64,000 nucleotides of DNA, taken from NCBI RefSeq assembly GCF_008365405.1, contig NZ_QOKV01000017.1:62001-126000 (forward strand), written 5' to 3'. Shown here piece by piece: positions 16,999 through 25,265 of this stretch; the stretch's first letter is position 1; each line of letters begins with the position of its first letter. This stretch comes from Azospirillum brasilense (lineage in GTDB: Bacteria > Pseudomonadota > Alphaproteobacteria > Azospirillales > Azospirillaceae). Under the pieces are notes generated by a model. The model was not told the origin of the DNA and searched no databases. It saw only the letters and a program-made list of their open reading frames with translations. Made by a program: the position numbers and the translations under genes.

Positions 16999-18010
16999 CG
17001 GACGACTCCCGGATGCGTCCGGTGGCCTTCAAAAGGGCACCGGCGATGGCGGCATAGCTTTCCACGCCCGGCGCGCCGATGTCGGCGTCCAGCGTGATGA
17101 CGTTGGCCCCGGCGGCCTGCGCGTAGATCGTCGCGCGCGGCACCGGCGGGAAGACCCGGTAATCCTCTCCCCACAGCCGGCCGATGTCCTCCAGCGAGGA
17201 GCGGTCCTGGGTCTGGCGGGGATTTAGCATGGTCGGCAGCACGCCCAGAATCCGCAGGTTCGGGTTCAGCCGCCGCTGGATCTTCGTCACCGTGTCCAGG
17301 AAGGCGTTCACGCCCAGGATAGCGTGCGGCTCCGCCTGGCAGGGGATCAGCACAAAGTCCGCCGCGGTCAGCGCGTTGATGGTGACCGCCCCCAGGTTCG
17401 GCGCGCAGTCGATCAGGATGAAATCGTAATCGCCCCGCACCGCGTCCAGCATCTCCGCCATGGCGGTCTGGGCGTTGGTCAGGTTGCCGGGCAGCTCGGT
17501 GTCGGCGCTGGCGAGCGCGATGCTCGACGGCACGACGTCCAGCCCTTCCACGCTGGTCGGGCGGATAACCTCGGCCAGCTTCGCCTTGCCCATCAGCGCG
17601 TGGTAGAGCACCCTGCCCTGCTCCGTCAGCGCCACCACGTCGGTCTGCGGCACGCCGACATGCACCGTGGCGTTACCCTGCGGATCGGCGTCCACCAGCA
17701 GCACGCGGTTCCCCGACCGGGCCAGCATGAAGGCGACGTTGATCGAGGTCGCCGTCTTGGCCGTGCCGCCTTTCTGCAAACCGACGGCGATGGTCGTGCC
17801 GGCCCGCGGCGCCTCGGTCGCCGGCTGCTCCAGGGACAGCAGCAGCAGACGACCCAGCACGTCGCGGGGCAGGGGCTCGCGCCCCGTCTCCCACTTGCTG
17901 AGCCGCTGCTTGTCGTAGCGGCGGCCGGTCAGTTCGTTCACGAACGCGGCCATCTGCGTCTGGGTGAGGCCGCGCTTCTCGCGCAGCAGCTTCAAATCGT
18001 CGCCGGTCAT
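16988..18010 (-). CDS. parA: ParA-family partition ATPase with N-terminal HTH
   Basis: A 340-residue protein. An Xre-like helix-turn-helix occupies about residues 1-60 (LKLLREKRGLTQTQMAAFV; RLSKWETGREPLP). A deviant Walker A ATPase follows (GLQKGGTAKTATSIN, then LVDADPQGNAT and FILIDCAPNLG). This HTH-ParA layout is typical of type Ia partition ATPases that also repress their own promoter. The start at 18010 has GAGGGGGCA upstream; a longer frame to 18472 exists but runs through non-conserved sequence. The glycine normally before the P-loop lysine is alanine, a variant found in some active ParA proteins. Confidence 0.9.
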   Translation of the reverse strand: MTGDDLKLLREKRGLTQTQMAAFVNELTGRRYDKQRLSKWETGREPLPRDVLGRLLLLSLEQPATEAPRAGTTIAVGLQKGGTAKTATSINVAFMLARSGNRVLLVDADPQGNATVHVGVPQTDVVALTEQGRVLYHALMGKAKLAEVIRPTSVEGLDVVPSSIALASADTELPGNLTNAQTAMAEMLDAVRGDYDFILIDCAPNLGAVTINALTAADFVLIPCQAEPHAILGVNAFLDTVTKIQRRLNPNLRILGVLPTMLNPRQTQDRSSLEDIGRLWGEDYRVFPPVPRATIYAQAAGANVITLDADIGAPGVESYAAIAGALLKATGRIRESSDAA

Positions 18011-18187
18011 TGCCCCCTCGTCGCCACATTTGCCGGAGTCGTCTGGGAAGCTATCAAGTCGTCCCAACCCCCGCAATGGGTGTCTACCCGAGATCCGGAG
18101 CAGCCGGCACTGGCGGAACATGGCCTCTCCGGTGCATAACTGGTCCTGCGGGGCCGGAGGCGGCACCGGGGCAATGGGGTTGCGCGA

Positions 18188-18412
18188 ATGGCGGCGAACT
18201 GGTCGGTGCGGCAACTGGTGTGTCAGGCGCATGGCTGCGAACTGGCCGTGTCGTGGCGGACCGATGGACGCTGGACCTGGACCGTGTCGGTCGCCGGGGA
18301 ACGCATCGCCGTTGGGATCGCCCAGTCGCAGGAGGGCGCCCAGGACGCCGCCGCCAACGCGGCGGAACGCCACGCCCGCGCGGACGGCATCATCCAACTG
18401 ACCATGTTCTGA
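18188..18412 (+). CDS. Small hypothetical protein divergent from parA
   Basis: A 74-residue frame (MAANWSVRQLVCQAHGCELA...). Its balanced composition and amphipathic C-terminal helix (GAQDAAANAAERHARADGI) look like a real small protein rather than antisense noise. It has no recognised domain. The ribosome-binding site is weak. It lies divergent from parA, 177 bases from the parA start, so it may share the partition promoter region. Confidence 0.45.
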   Translation: MAANWSVRQLVCQAHGCELAVSWRTDGRWTWTVSVAGERIAVGIAQSQEGAQDAAANAAERHARADGIIQLTMF

Positions 18413-18769
18413 ACAGGCAGAGATCCGGGAACCGCCTTCAGGCGTCGAATTGGGCGTATTGCGCCGCAACATAACCGTCGATACGGGCTTAGCCCATACA
18501 ATCCCCAGAAAAAGCGCTTAGCCACAGAGAATAATCCAGCGGGATTTTGCGCGAACCCATCAGGGTTTCTGTGATTTTCCCGTGCGCCCCCTATTGTTTG
18601 TGGACGATCGCAAAGACCGTAGGCCGCGCGAGATCCGCCTAAGACCTTCCGCGGAGCTTCGACCTTTGACGATGCGACGGCCCTGGCCTCCGGCCAGGGA
18701 AGCGGGACGGGCGGGGTTCCACGTCCGCTCCGATTGTGCCCATTCGACCAACCACGCGAGAGGTTCGAC
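18413..18769. other. Intergenic stretch, no gene seen
   Basis: These 357 bases are less GC-rich than their surroundings. They contain two copies of GCTTAGCC, at about 18488 and 18518, the first inside GGGCTTAGCCC. No convincing coding frame, tRNA or terminator is visible. It probably holds the promoter of the following acyltransferase gene. Confidence 0.4.
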
Positions 18770-19957
18770 GTGACTTCGCTGGGGAAACGCCAGATTCACA
18801 CCGACGCATTTGGGGGCGATTGCCTGGACGCTTCACCGGCTGTCGAGATCGACCGTATGGACCGCGGCGGTTGGTACGCCGTCATGAGCGGCTTCGACGA
18901 CGCCAACATCTTCCAGACTTGGGATTTCGGACGCATCGCCCATCCCAACCGCGACCTCAGCCACATCGTGCTGCGCCGGGACGGCCAGCCGGTGGCCGCA
19001 GCGCAGCTTCTCGTCCGCCGGGTGCCGGGCATCGGCGGCATCGCGCTGGTCATGTGGGGGCCGCTGTGGCGCCCCAAGGGCCGCCCAGCCGATCCGGCCG
19101 ACTTCCTGGCGATCATGGAGGCGATGAAGGCCGAATACAGCGTCCGACGCGGGCTGTTCCTGCGCGTCCTGCCGCGCGTCGAGGACGGGGCAGGGGAGGG
19201 CGCCCGTGCGCTGTCCGCCATGGAGGCGCTGGGGATGCGGCACAGCGACGCCAAGGCCCCTTACCGCACCTTCATCATGGACCTGACCCGCGACGAGGCG
19301 ACGATCCACAAGGACCTGTCCCGCCACTGGCGCCGCGGCCTCGCCAAGGCCGAAGGGGCAGGGCTGGAGATCGTCGAGGGCTCCTCGCCGGAGATCCTCG
19401 ACGCCATCGACGACCTGTTCATCCAGACGCAGCGCCGCAAGGGCTTCCGCGCCTTCGACAGCCGCACCCTGACGAAGGTTCACCGCTCCCTGCCGGACGG
19501 CATGAAGATGCACGCCGTGATGGCCTCCCACAACGGCGAGCCGGTGGCCGGCGTGGTGGTGTCGCTGCTCGGCGACACGGCGCTGATGCAGAATTCGGCC
19601 ACCGCGGAGGCCGGACTGCCGCTGAACGCCGCCTTCCTCGTCCACTGGAAGGCCATGCAATGGGTGAAGGCCAGCGGCGGGAAGCGCTACGACCTGCACG
19701 GCGTCAACGCCCAGGCCAACCCCGGCGTCCACCTGTTCAAGCGCGGCTTCGCCGGCAAGGGGGAGGAGGAGCGGGTCTTCATCGGCACCTTCGAGGCGCC
19801 CGGCCCGATGCTCAGCCGGCTTCTCGTCGAAGGCGGCCAGACGGTGCGCACGCTGGCCGCGACCTGCACCGCGCAGGCGAGCCAGATGATGGCGATGGCG
19901 ATGAACAAGGGACCGGCCGAACGCGCCGACGCCACCACCCCCTCCAACCCGGCGTAA
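18770..19957 (+). CDS. FemAB/GNAT-like acyltransferase
   Basis: A 395-residue protein of the BioF2/FemAB-type double-GNAT fold. Features are a substrate-side opening (FDDANIFQTWDFGRIAHPN), HWRRGLAKAEGAGLEIVEG, and the second-domain pattern AGVVVSLLGDTALMQNSATAEAGLPLNAAFLVHW followed by LHGVNAQANPGVHLFKRGFAG, typical of peptidoglycan-bridge and polysaccharide acyltransferases. The GTG at 18770 is chosen because GAGAGG stands seven bases before it. Such enzymes transfer an amino acid or acyl group to cell-envelope polymers. The substrate cannot be read from sequence. A terminator follows. Confidence 0.75.
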   Translation: MTSLGKRQIHTDAFGGDCLDASPAVEIDRMDRGGWYAVMSGFDDANIFQTWDFGRIAHPNRDLSHIVLRRDGQPVAAAQLLVRRVPGIGGIALVMWGPLWRPKGRPADPADFLAIMEAMKAEYSVRRGLFLRVLPRVEDGAGEGARALSAMEALGMRHSDAKAPYRTFIMDLTRDEATIHKDLSRHWRRGLAKAEGAGLEIVEGSSPEILDAIDDLFIQTQRRKGFRAFDSRTLTKVHRSLPDGMKMHAVMASHNGEPVAGVVVSLLGDTALMQNSATAEAGLPLNAAFLVHWKAMQWVKASGGKRYDLHGVNAQANPGVHLFKRGFAGKGEEERVFIGTFEAPGPMLSRLLVEGGQTVRTLAATCTAQASQMMAMAMNKGPAERADATTPSNPA

Positions 19958-19972
19958 GCGCCGGACATGCAG

Positions 19973-20010
19973 AACGCCCGGTCCATGGCTTGGACCGGGC
20001 GTTTCGTTTG
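19973..20010. terminator. Terminator after the acyltransferase gene
   Basis: A 13-base-pair perfect stem (19973-19985 with 19991-20003, AACGCCCGGTCCA) with a 5-base loop, followed by TCGTTTG. It stands between converging genes and could serve both strands. Confidence 0.85.
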
Positions 20011-20028
20011 CGGGTTACCGGGTCAGCG

Positions 20029-20226
20029 TCACTGGGTGCGTGCGATCACCGGCACGCCATCCAGATCCTTTGGAAGATCGTCGGGGATGCCCGACGCGAA
20101 ATTGACCGCGATGGCGTAGTCGTCGGACAGCTTCGTGACTTCGGCGCGGGTCATACCGGGGTACCCGCTGAGGATCGCCAGATAACGGTCACGGGCGGCT
20201 TCGGCAGCCTCTTTCGGCACGGGCAT
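20029..20226 (-). CDS. Small hypothetical protein (65 residues)
   Basis: The start at 20226 has AAAGGGAGGTCCGT upstream, an excellent ribosome-binding site. A longer frame begins at 20262 but lacks such a signal. The product is mostly helical (PKEAAEAARDRYLAILSGYPGMTRAEVTKLSDDYA in two helices) with no signal peptide. No family is recognised. It is transcribed toward the terminator shared with the acyltransferase gene. Confidence 0.65.
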   Translation of the reverse strand: MPVPKEAAEAARDRYLAILSGYPGMTRAEVTKLSDDYAIAVNFASGIPDDLPKDLDGVPVIARTQ

Positions 20227-20261
20227 ACGGACCTCCCTTTCGTCATAGGATGCCATAATCA

Positions 20262-20289
20262 TTTATGGATTGTTGGCCCCATAAACAAT
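20262..20289. promoter_or_regulatory. Overlapping inverted repeats upstream of the 65-residue gene
   Basis: TTTATGG (20262-20268) and CCATAAA (20279-20285) form a perfect 7-base inverted repeat. ATTGTT (20269-20274) and AACAAT (20284-20289) form another that overlaps it. The AT-rich block lies 36-63 bases before the start at 20226 and may be a promoter or operator, or two alternative hairpins. Confidence 0.35.
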
Positions 20290-20323
20290 ACCCCGATGCG
20301 ACCTTTTACCGCAATTCCGCCGC

Positions 20324-20992
20324 TCAGAGTCGGTGAGCGAGCCCGTGCAGGTCGCCGACCACCGTAACGTCGGGCGGGAAAGGGTTCGGAAGCCCTTCCG
20401 ACACCACGCCGACGAAGCCCGTGCCGGCCTTGCGGGCGGCCTCCAGCTCGGTCAGGGAATCGCCGATGGCGAGCGCCCGCGCCGGGTCGTGCCCACCCTC
20501 GGCGACGATGCGCGCGAAGACCTCCGCCTTCACGTTGGGGGAGCCGGTGATGCTGCGGAAATGCCGCTCCAGCCCCTTGGCGCGCACGGTGCCCATCAGC
20601 ACCTCGTGCGGCGTGCCCGAGACGAGGTGGCAGGGCGTGCCGTCCAGCCGGTCCAGCACCTTCTCCGCGCCGGCGATCAGCGCGCAGTCGGGAACGCGCG
20701 GATCGACGATCTCGGCGTAGCGGCGGGCCAGATCGTCGATCTCCGCCGGGCCGGGGTCGCGCCCGAACATCTCCCGCTCCAGGATCGCCAGCATCTTGAA
20801 GCGGCTGAGGCCGCCGTTGCGCCAGATCGTCTGGCGCATCCGCTCCTCGGTCTCCGCATCGTCGATGCCGTAGAGGATGGCGAAGCCGCCGTTCTTGGTG
20901 GGCACGGAGTCGATGATGACGCCGTCGAAATCGAAGATCACGACCTCCGGGTCCAGCCGGTCGGGTGTCTGAAGCATTGCGCCGTCTCGCAT
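20324..20992 (-). CDS. HAD-superfamily phosphatase
   Basis: A 222-residue haloacid dehalogenase-like hydrolase. Motif I is VVIFDFDGVIIDS with the nucleophile and acid aspartates, followed by a helical cap domain, motif II HLVSGTPHE, a lysine in PNVKAEVFARI, and motif III/IV AIGDSLTELEAA. This is the phosphoglycolate phosphatase / beta-phosphoglucomutase subclass. The natural substrate is unknown; sugar phosphates or 2-phosphoglycolate are usual for the class. An alternative start at 20977 (MLQTPDRL) would be five residues shorter. It has no obvious operon partner. Confidence 0.85.
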   Translation of the reverse strand: MRDGAMLQTPDRLDPEVVIFDFDGVIIDSVPTKNGGFAILYGIDDAETEERMRQTIWRNGGLSRFKMLAILEREMFGRDPGPAEIDDLARRYAEIVDPRVPDCALIAGAEKVLDRLDGTPCHLVSGTPHEVLMGTVRAKGLERHFRSITGSPNVKAEVFARIVAEGGHDPARALAIGDSLTELEAARKAGTGFVGVVSEGLPNPFPPDVTVVGDLHGLAHRL

Positions 20993-21254
20993 CGTTGTGG
21001 TGGCCCCGCACGGAACAGGGGCGGGTGCCGGAAAAGGCGTCGGGGGATCGTACAGGAAATCCCCCGTGCCTCAACGGTTCGGGCGGAAGAAAGAGCCTTT
21101 CGGAAAAGCTGTCTCACAGTGTGGCGCAGGCCACAGCGGGGGAGGGCGGCGGGGCGTAGTGTCTGCTCATCGAACAGGCCGGGCCCCGACGCAGACGGAA
21201 CCGGCAGACACCCCCCAGAAGCCAACTCCCCAGACACCGGAAGGAAACCACACC

Positions 21255-21782
21255 ATGCGCCGCACCACCCTGATCGCCGCCGCCGCCGTCCTGCTCTGCT
21301 CCGCCCCGGCCTTCGCCGGCGACCTGATGACCGGCGGCATCCCGCTCGGCAGCGCCAGCAACCTGGGCGTCATCTCCAACACCGCCGCGGGCATCCAGAA
21401 CAAGGCGCAGCAGCAGGTGATGGGCGTTCAAGCCGGCGGCGGGCTGGCCGGGCCCTTCGGCACCGCCTCCAACCTGGGCAACGTCTCCAACCTCGCCGCC
21501 GGGGTCGGCAACAAGGCCAAGCAGCAGGTCTTCGGCCTGCAGACCGGTGGCGGGATGGGCGGCGGGGTGAAGGCGCCCTTCGCTCTGGGCGGCTTCAACA
21601 GCAACGCCGGCACCGTCAGCAACAGCGCGGTCGGCATCGGCAACACCGCCCAGCAGCAGGTCAAGGCCATGCAGTTCGGCGCGCCGGGCGCCCCGTTCAA
21701 CCAGAACCTCGGCACCGTCTCCAACCTTTCCGCCGGCATCGGCAACAAGGCCCAGCAGCAGGTCATCGGCATCCAGAAGTAA
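21255..21782 (+). CDS. Secreted four-repeat protein with curlin-like pattern
   Basis: A 175-residue protein with a clear signal peptide (MRRTTLIAAAAVLLCSAPAFAG) and four tandem repeats of roughly 40 residues. Each contains a core like SNTAAGIQNKAQQQV, SNLAAGVGNKAKQQV, SNSAVGIGNTAQQQV or SNLSAGIGNKAQQQV. The spacing Ser-x4-Gly-x2-Asn-x4-Gln resembles curlin amyloid repeats but with shorter spacing, and glycine-rich linkers separate the repeats. No Csg secretion or nucleation genes are in the window. GGAAGGA precedes the ATG and a strong terminator follows, so it is a single-gene unit. The function is unknown; a surface or biofilm matrix protein is a reasonable guess. Confidence 0.8.
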   Translation: MRRTTLIAAAAVLLCSAPAFAGDLMTGGIPLGSASNLGVISNTAAGIQNKAQQQVMGVQAGGGLAGPFGTASNLGNVSNLAAGVGNKAKQQVFGLQTGGGMGGGVKAPFALGGFNSNAGTVSNSAVGIGNTAQQQVKAMQFGAPGAPFNQNLGTVSNLSAGIGNKAQQQVIGIQK

Positions 21783-21820
21783 GGCTCCCCCGCTTCGCGT
21801 CCCTCCCTCCCCGAACCTCG

Positions 21821-21852
21821 CGGCCGGCAGACCTCTGCCGGCCGTCTTTTTT
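21821..21852 (+). terminator. Terminator after the repeat-protein gene
   Basis: A 10-base-pair perfect stem (21821-21830 with 21835-21844, CGGCCGGCAG) with a 4-base loop, followed by TCTTTTTTG. A textbook intrinsic terminator. Confidence 0.92.
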
Positions 21853-21940
21853 GCCAGCCGCCTTTTGCGTGGCGCAGGAAACGGGTGGCCCTCCGTCGCG
21901 GCATCCGCGACGATCCCGGCTTCAGGATCGGGAGGACGCC

Positions 21941-22171
21941 ATGGACGAGGACGCGATGTGGAGCGCGGTGACGCGCCGGGAGCGGGATGGTGACGGGCGC
22001 TTCGTCTACGCGGTGCGCACCACCGGCGTCTATTGCCGGCCGTCCTGCCCATCGCGACGGGCCAAACGGGAAAACGTCGCGTTCCACCCGAACGCCGCGG
22101 CGGCGGTGGCGGCGGGCTTCCGCCCCTGCAAGCGCTGCCACCCCGACGCTCCGTCCTCCACGCTCACATGA
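21941..22171 (+). CDS. Stand-alone Ada metal-binding domain protein
   Basis: A 76-residue protein equal to the N-terminal zinc domain of Ada. The four cysteines are in VYCRPSCPSR and FRPCKRCHP, preceded by FVYAVRTTG, the usual start of the domain. In Ada one of these cysteines accepts methyl groups from DNA methylphosphotriesters. The AraC and O6-methylguanine methyltransferase parts are absent. GGGAGGACGCC precedes the ATG. Its stop overlaps the end of the convergent yeiH-like gene by eight bases. It may be a small methyl sensor, a DNA-binding accessory, or a remnant that retained its domain. Confidence 0.78.
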   Translation: MDEDAMWSAVTRRERDGDGRFVYAVRTTGVYCRPSCPSRRAKRENVAFHPNAAAAVAAGFRPCKRCHPDAPSSTLT

Positions 22172-23210
22172 TTCCCAGCAGGCGGATCAGACCCAGCCCG
22201 ATGGCGCCCAGCGCCGCCAGCGACAGCACCACCGCCGCGGTGACGCGCAGCCCGGCCCGCGACAGCATCCGCACATCCACCCCGAGCCCCAAGGCGGCCA
22301 TCGACAGCACCGTCAGGACGCCCGCCGCGGTCTGGCTGGCCGCCAGGGCGGCGTCCGGGATCAGCCCCGCCGCCCGCAGCCCGGCCAGCCCCAGGAAGCC
22401 GAGGATGAACCAGGGCACCAGCCGGCGCAGCGGGGGGCGAATCTTGGCATGCTCCGGCGCGCCTCCTTCCGGCTTCGCCATCAGGGCCAGCGCCACCACC
22501 ACCGGTCCCAGCATCAGCACGCGCAGCAGCTTTACCAAGGTCCCGACCTGGACGCTCAGCGCGCCGACCGGCGCCGTCGCCGCCAGGATCTGCGGCACCG
22601 CGTAGACGGTCAGCCCGGCGAACACGCCGTACTGCATGGGGGTGAGGCCGAGCAGCGGCACCAGCAACGGCAGGCCGAGCACCACCAGAACGCCCAGCAC
22701 CGCCGTGAAGGCGATGGCCGCGGCGACATCGTCGCCGTGCGCTCCGATCACCGGCGCCGTCGCCGCGATGGCCGAGTTGCCGCAGATGGAGTTGCCGCAG
22801 GCGACCAGCACCGCCATGCGCGGCGGCAGTCCCAGCAGGCGCCCGATGCCGTAGCTGACCGCCAGGGCCAGGGCGACCACCCCGGCGATGCCCGCCACCA
22901 GCCCCGGCCCGGCGGCCAGGATCGTTTCCGGGTCGATGGAGGCGCCGAGCAGCAGCACCGCGACCTCCAGCAGGGTCTTGGCGCTGAAGTCCGTCCCCGC
23001 CTTCCAGCGCCGCCCCGGTGCCCAGACGCTGCGCAGGGCCACCCCGAGCAGGATCGCCAGGACCAGCGCCTCCAACCAAGCCTGTCCGAAGACCCGCACC
23101 TCCAGGTTTTGCAGGGCCAGTGCCGCGCCGCTCACGCCGGAGCAGAGCAGAATCCCCGGCAACAGGGCGCCCAGGGTCGGGCGAGGCGATGAAACAGCGT
23201 GGTGCGGCAT
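22164..23210 (-). CDS. yeiH: YeiH-family putative sulfate exporter
   Basis: A 348-residue polytopic protein of the UPF0324/YeiH family with about ten membrane helices. It has family-typical LLEVAVLLLGASIDP, VLVACGNSICGNSAIAATAPVIGA and AGLTVYAVPQILAA. The start at 23210 (MPHHAVSS) has GAGGACGTC upstream and gives the E. coli YeiH length; starts at 23228 or 23264 are possible. The family is annotated as putative sulfate exporters, with little direct evidence. It is divergent from a LysR gene, as yeiH is from yeiE in enterobacteria. On a replicon carrying xsc, export of sulfate or sulfite is a plausible role. Confidence 0.85.
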   Translation of the reverse strand: MPHHAVSSPRPTLGALLPGILLCSGVSGAALALQNLEVRVFGQAWLEALVLAILLGVALRSVWAPGRRWKAGTDFSAKTLLEVAVLLLGASIDPETILAAGPGLVAGIAGVVALALAVSYGIGRLLGLPPRMAVLVACGNSICGNSAIAATAPVIGAHGDDVAAAIAFTAVLGVLVVLGLPLLVPLLGLTPMQYGVFAGLTVYAVPQILAATAPVGALSVQVGTLVKLLRVLMLGPVVVALALMAKPEGGAPEHAKIRPPLRRLVPWFILGFLGLAGLRAAGLIPDAALAASQTAAGVLTVLSMAALGLGVDVRMLSRAGLRVTAAVVLSLAALGAIGLGLIRLLGIM

Positions 23211-23324
23211 GACGTCCTCGATTTCCATGCCGGGACGCTGCTCCCTCTGGACCATTCGTTCCAACGGATTATAATTGACGAATCATTCGATAGAACCGAA
23301 CGTTCGAAAGGGCCAGGGGACCGG

Positions 23325-24206
23325 ATGACTCTCGAACAGCTCCGCATCTTCGTGGCGGTGGCCACGCAGCAGCATGTGACGCGGGCCGCCGCCGCCCTGA
23401 ACCTGACGCAGTCCGCGGTCAGCGCCGCCGTCTCCAGCCTGGAGGCGCGGCACGCCGTCCGCCTGTTCGACCGGGTGGGCCGCCGCATCGAGCTGACGGA
23501 GGCCGGGCGCCTGTTCCTGGGCGAGGCCGTCGCGGTGCTCGCCCGCGCCGAAGCGGCGGAGCGCATGCTGGCCGACCTGTCGGCGCTGAAGCGCGGGCGC
23601 ATCGCCATCCACGCCAGCCAGACGATCACCGGCTATTGGCTGCCCGAACGGCTTGTGGCGTTCCACCAGCGCTATCCGGACGTCGACGTCACCGTGAAGG
23701 CCGCCAACACCGCCCAGGTCGCCAAGGCGGTGTTGGACGGCGCCGCCGATCTGGGGTTGGTGGAAGGGGAGGTGACGGACCCGCTGCTCGACCAGGACCG
23801 GCTGCCCGGCGACCGCCTGCTCCTGCTGGTGGGCAACCATCACCCCTGGCGCGGGCGGAGCGACCTGCCGGCGGAGGAATTGCACCGCTCCCGCTGGGTC
23901 TTGCGGGAGACGGGGTCGGGAACCCGCTCCGAATTCGAGGAGGCGTTGCGCGGGCAGGGCAGGGCGCCGGAGGAGTTGCCGGTGGCGCTGGAACTGCCCT
24001 CGAACGAAGCGGTGCTGTCCGCGGTCATGGCCGGGGCGGGGGCCACCGCCCTGTCAGATCTGGTGGCCCGCGGCGCGCTGGCGGCCGGCCACCTGCACCG
24101 CGTTCCCTTTCCGCTGCCCGAGCGTCCCTTCCGCCTGCTGCGCCACCGCGAGCGCGGGTTGAGCCACGCCGCCCGCACCTTCCGCGATCGGCTGCTCGAT
24201 GAGTAG
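23325..24206 (+). CDS. yeiE: LysR-family regulator, YeiE-like
   Basis: A 293-residue LysR protein. The HTH is at residues 1-60 (MTLEQLRIFVAVATQQHVTRAAAALNLTQSAVSAAV), and a periplasmic-binding-like effector domain follows (RIAIHASQTITGYWLPERLVAFHQRYPDV), the CysB/CbbR/YeiE subgroup. AGGGGA stands just before the ATG at 23325. It is divergent from the YeiH-like exporter with 114 bases between starts, so it very likely controls that gene. YeiE in enterobacteria has been linked to sulfite sensing, which would suit a sulfite-producing host. That assignment by context is inference. Confidence 0.85.
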   Translation: MTLEQLRIFVAVATQQHVTRAAAALNLTQSAVSAAVSSLEARHAVRLFDRVGRRIELTEAGRLFLGEAVAVLARAEAAERMLADLSALKRGRIAIHASQTITGYWLPERLVAFHQRYPDVDVTVKAANTAQVAKAVLDGAADLGLVEGEVTDPLLDQDRLPGDRLLLLVGNHHPWRGRSDLPAEELHRSRWVLRETGSGTRSEFEEALRGQGRAPEELPVALELPSNEAVLSAVMAGAGATALSDLVARGALAAGHLHRVPFPLPERPFRLLRHRERGLSHAARTFRDRLLDE

Positions 24207-24221
24207 GGAAGGGGAGGGCAC

Positions 24222-25184
24222 TCAGACCACCTCGTCGAACTCGACCCTGGGAATGTCGATCCAGCTTTCCGGCTCTCCGGCGTCCTTGCGCCAGAAGATG
24301 ACCGGCAGGTCGGCGTTCAGCACGCGGGCGATGGTGGCGCCGCGCGCCGTCATCAGCTCCTTGTACTCCGCGGTTTCGACGATGCGCACGCCGTAGCCGG
24401 GAATGCGGTCGGCCTGGAGCACCGGGCCGAGCGCGTTCTTGAACTTGCGCAGGTCGTTGTCGGAGCCGACCCGCTTGCGCAGTGGCTCCAGCGCCATCCA
24501 GAAGGCGTTGCCGTGGCCCAGATGGGCGCGGGCGATCTCGTAGAGCCGCTTCTCGATGGGCTTCAGCGCGAAGTAGTCTTCCGAATAGGTCAGCAGGTTG
24601 TTGCCCAGCGCCGCGCGCACCACCCAGTTCGACAGGACCAGGGTCAGGCCGCGCACCTGCCGCTCGCCGTCCTTCTTGCCGCGGCGGTACAGCAGCTTGT
24701 AGTCCGAGATCCAGGAGAAGGCGCCGCTTTCGCCCTCGCCCCCGGCCTCCAGGTTGGTCTTGATCTGGGTGCCCTGAAGCCGCTCCAGAGCCCCTTCGAT
24801 CTTGTCGTAGGCGCTGCCCCCGGCGGTCTTGCCGACGATGCGCTGAAGGTCGCTGGTGGTGAAGTGCAGCTTCCCCACCTCCGGCCCCATCTTGCCCTCC
24901 GCCATCTTCTCGCGCAGCAGCGAGACGGCGTAGATCAGCACCGACTTGTCCCAGATCGTCGCAACGCCGACGTCGCGCGGGGCGCGCACCTCGATCTTCA
25001 CCTTGCCGTCGTCGTAGGTGGGAAGGCTTTCCACCTTGTCCTTCGACAGGCCGAACAGCGAATAGGCCATCAGGGCCCGGTCGTTGTTCACGTCGCCGCG
25101 CAACGGCGAATCCAGCCGCAGCGCCAGCTGAACCGGGCGGTCCAGCAGTTCGGCGTTTTCCTGGTCGGTCTTGTGGTCGTCCAT
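24222..25184 (-). CDS. repA: Plasmid/chromid replication initiator RepA (RPA family)
   Basis: A 320-residue replication initiator protein A. The conserved opening is DDHKTDQENAELLDRPVQLAL...LMAYSLFGLSKDK, followed by a winged-helix region (YSEDYFALKPIEKRLYEIARAHLGHGNAFW) and a C-terminal second domain (VFWRKDAGEPESW type). The ATG at 25184 follows GGGGAG; the frame stays open to 25511 but that part runs through the repeat field and is not protein-like. It should bind the repeats immediately upstream and open the origin. With parAB 6 kb away it marks this as the replication control region of a secondary replicon. Confidence 0.9.
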   Translation of the reverse strand: MDDHKTDQENAELLDRPVQLALRLDSPLRGDVNNDRALMAYSLFGLSKDKVESLPTYDDGKVKIEVRAPRDVGVATIWDKSVLIYAVSLLREKMAEGKMGPEVGKLHFTTSDLQRIVGKTAGGSAYDKIEGALERLQGTQIKTNLEAGGEGESGAFSWISDYKLLYRRGKKDGERQVRGLTLVLSNWVVRAALGNNLLTYSEDYFALKPIEKRLYEIARAHLGHGNAFWMALEPLRKRVGSDNDLRKFKNALGPVLQADRIPGYGVRIVETAEYKELMTARGATIARVLNADLPVIFWRKDAGEPESWIDIPRVEFDEVV

Positions 25185-25265
25185 GCACCCAATCTCCCCG
25201 GCCCCGCCGCTGGCGGTTACGGTATTGATTCCCGATACGCCCCGCATGTTCCACAGCGCAGGCGC

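Noticed and set aside
16988-18472. Longer ParA starting at 18472
   Set aside because: The HTH domain begins at ATG 18010, which has a ribosome-binding site; the extension overlaps a separate small gene and lacks similarity.
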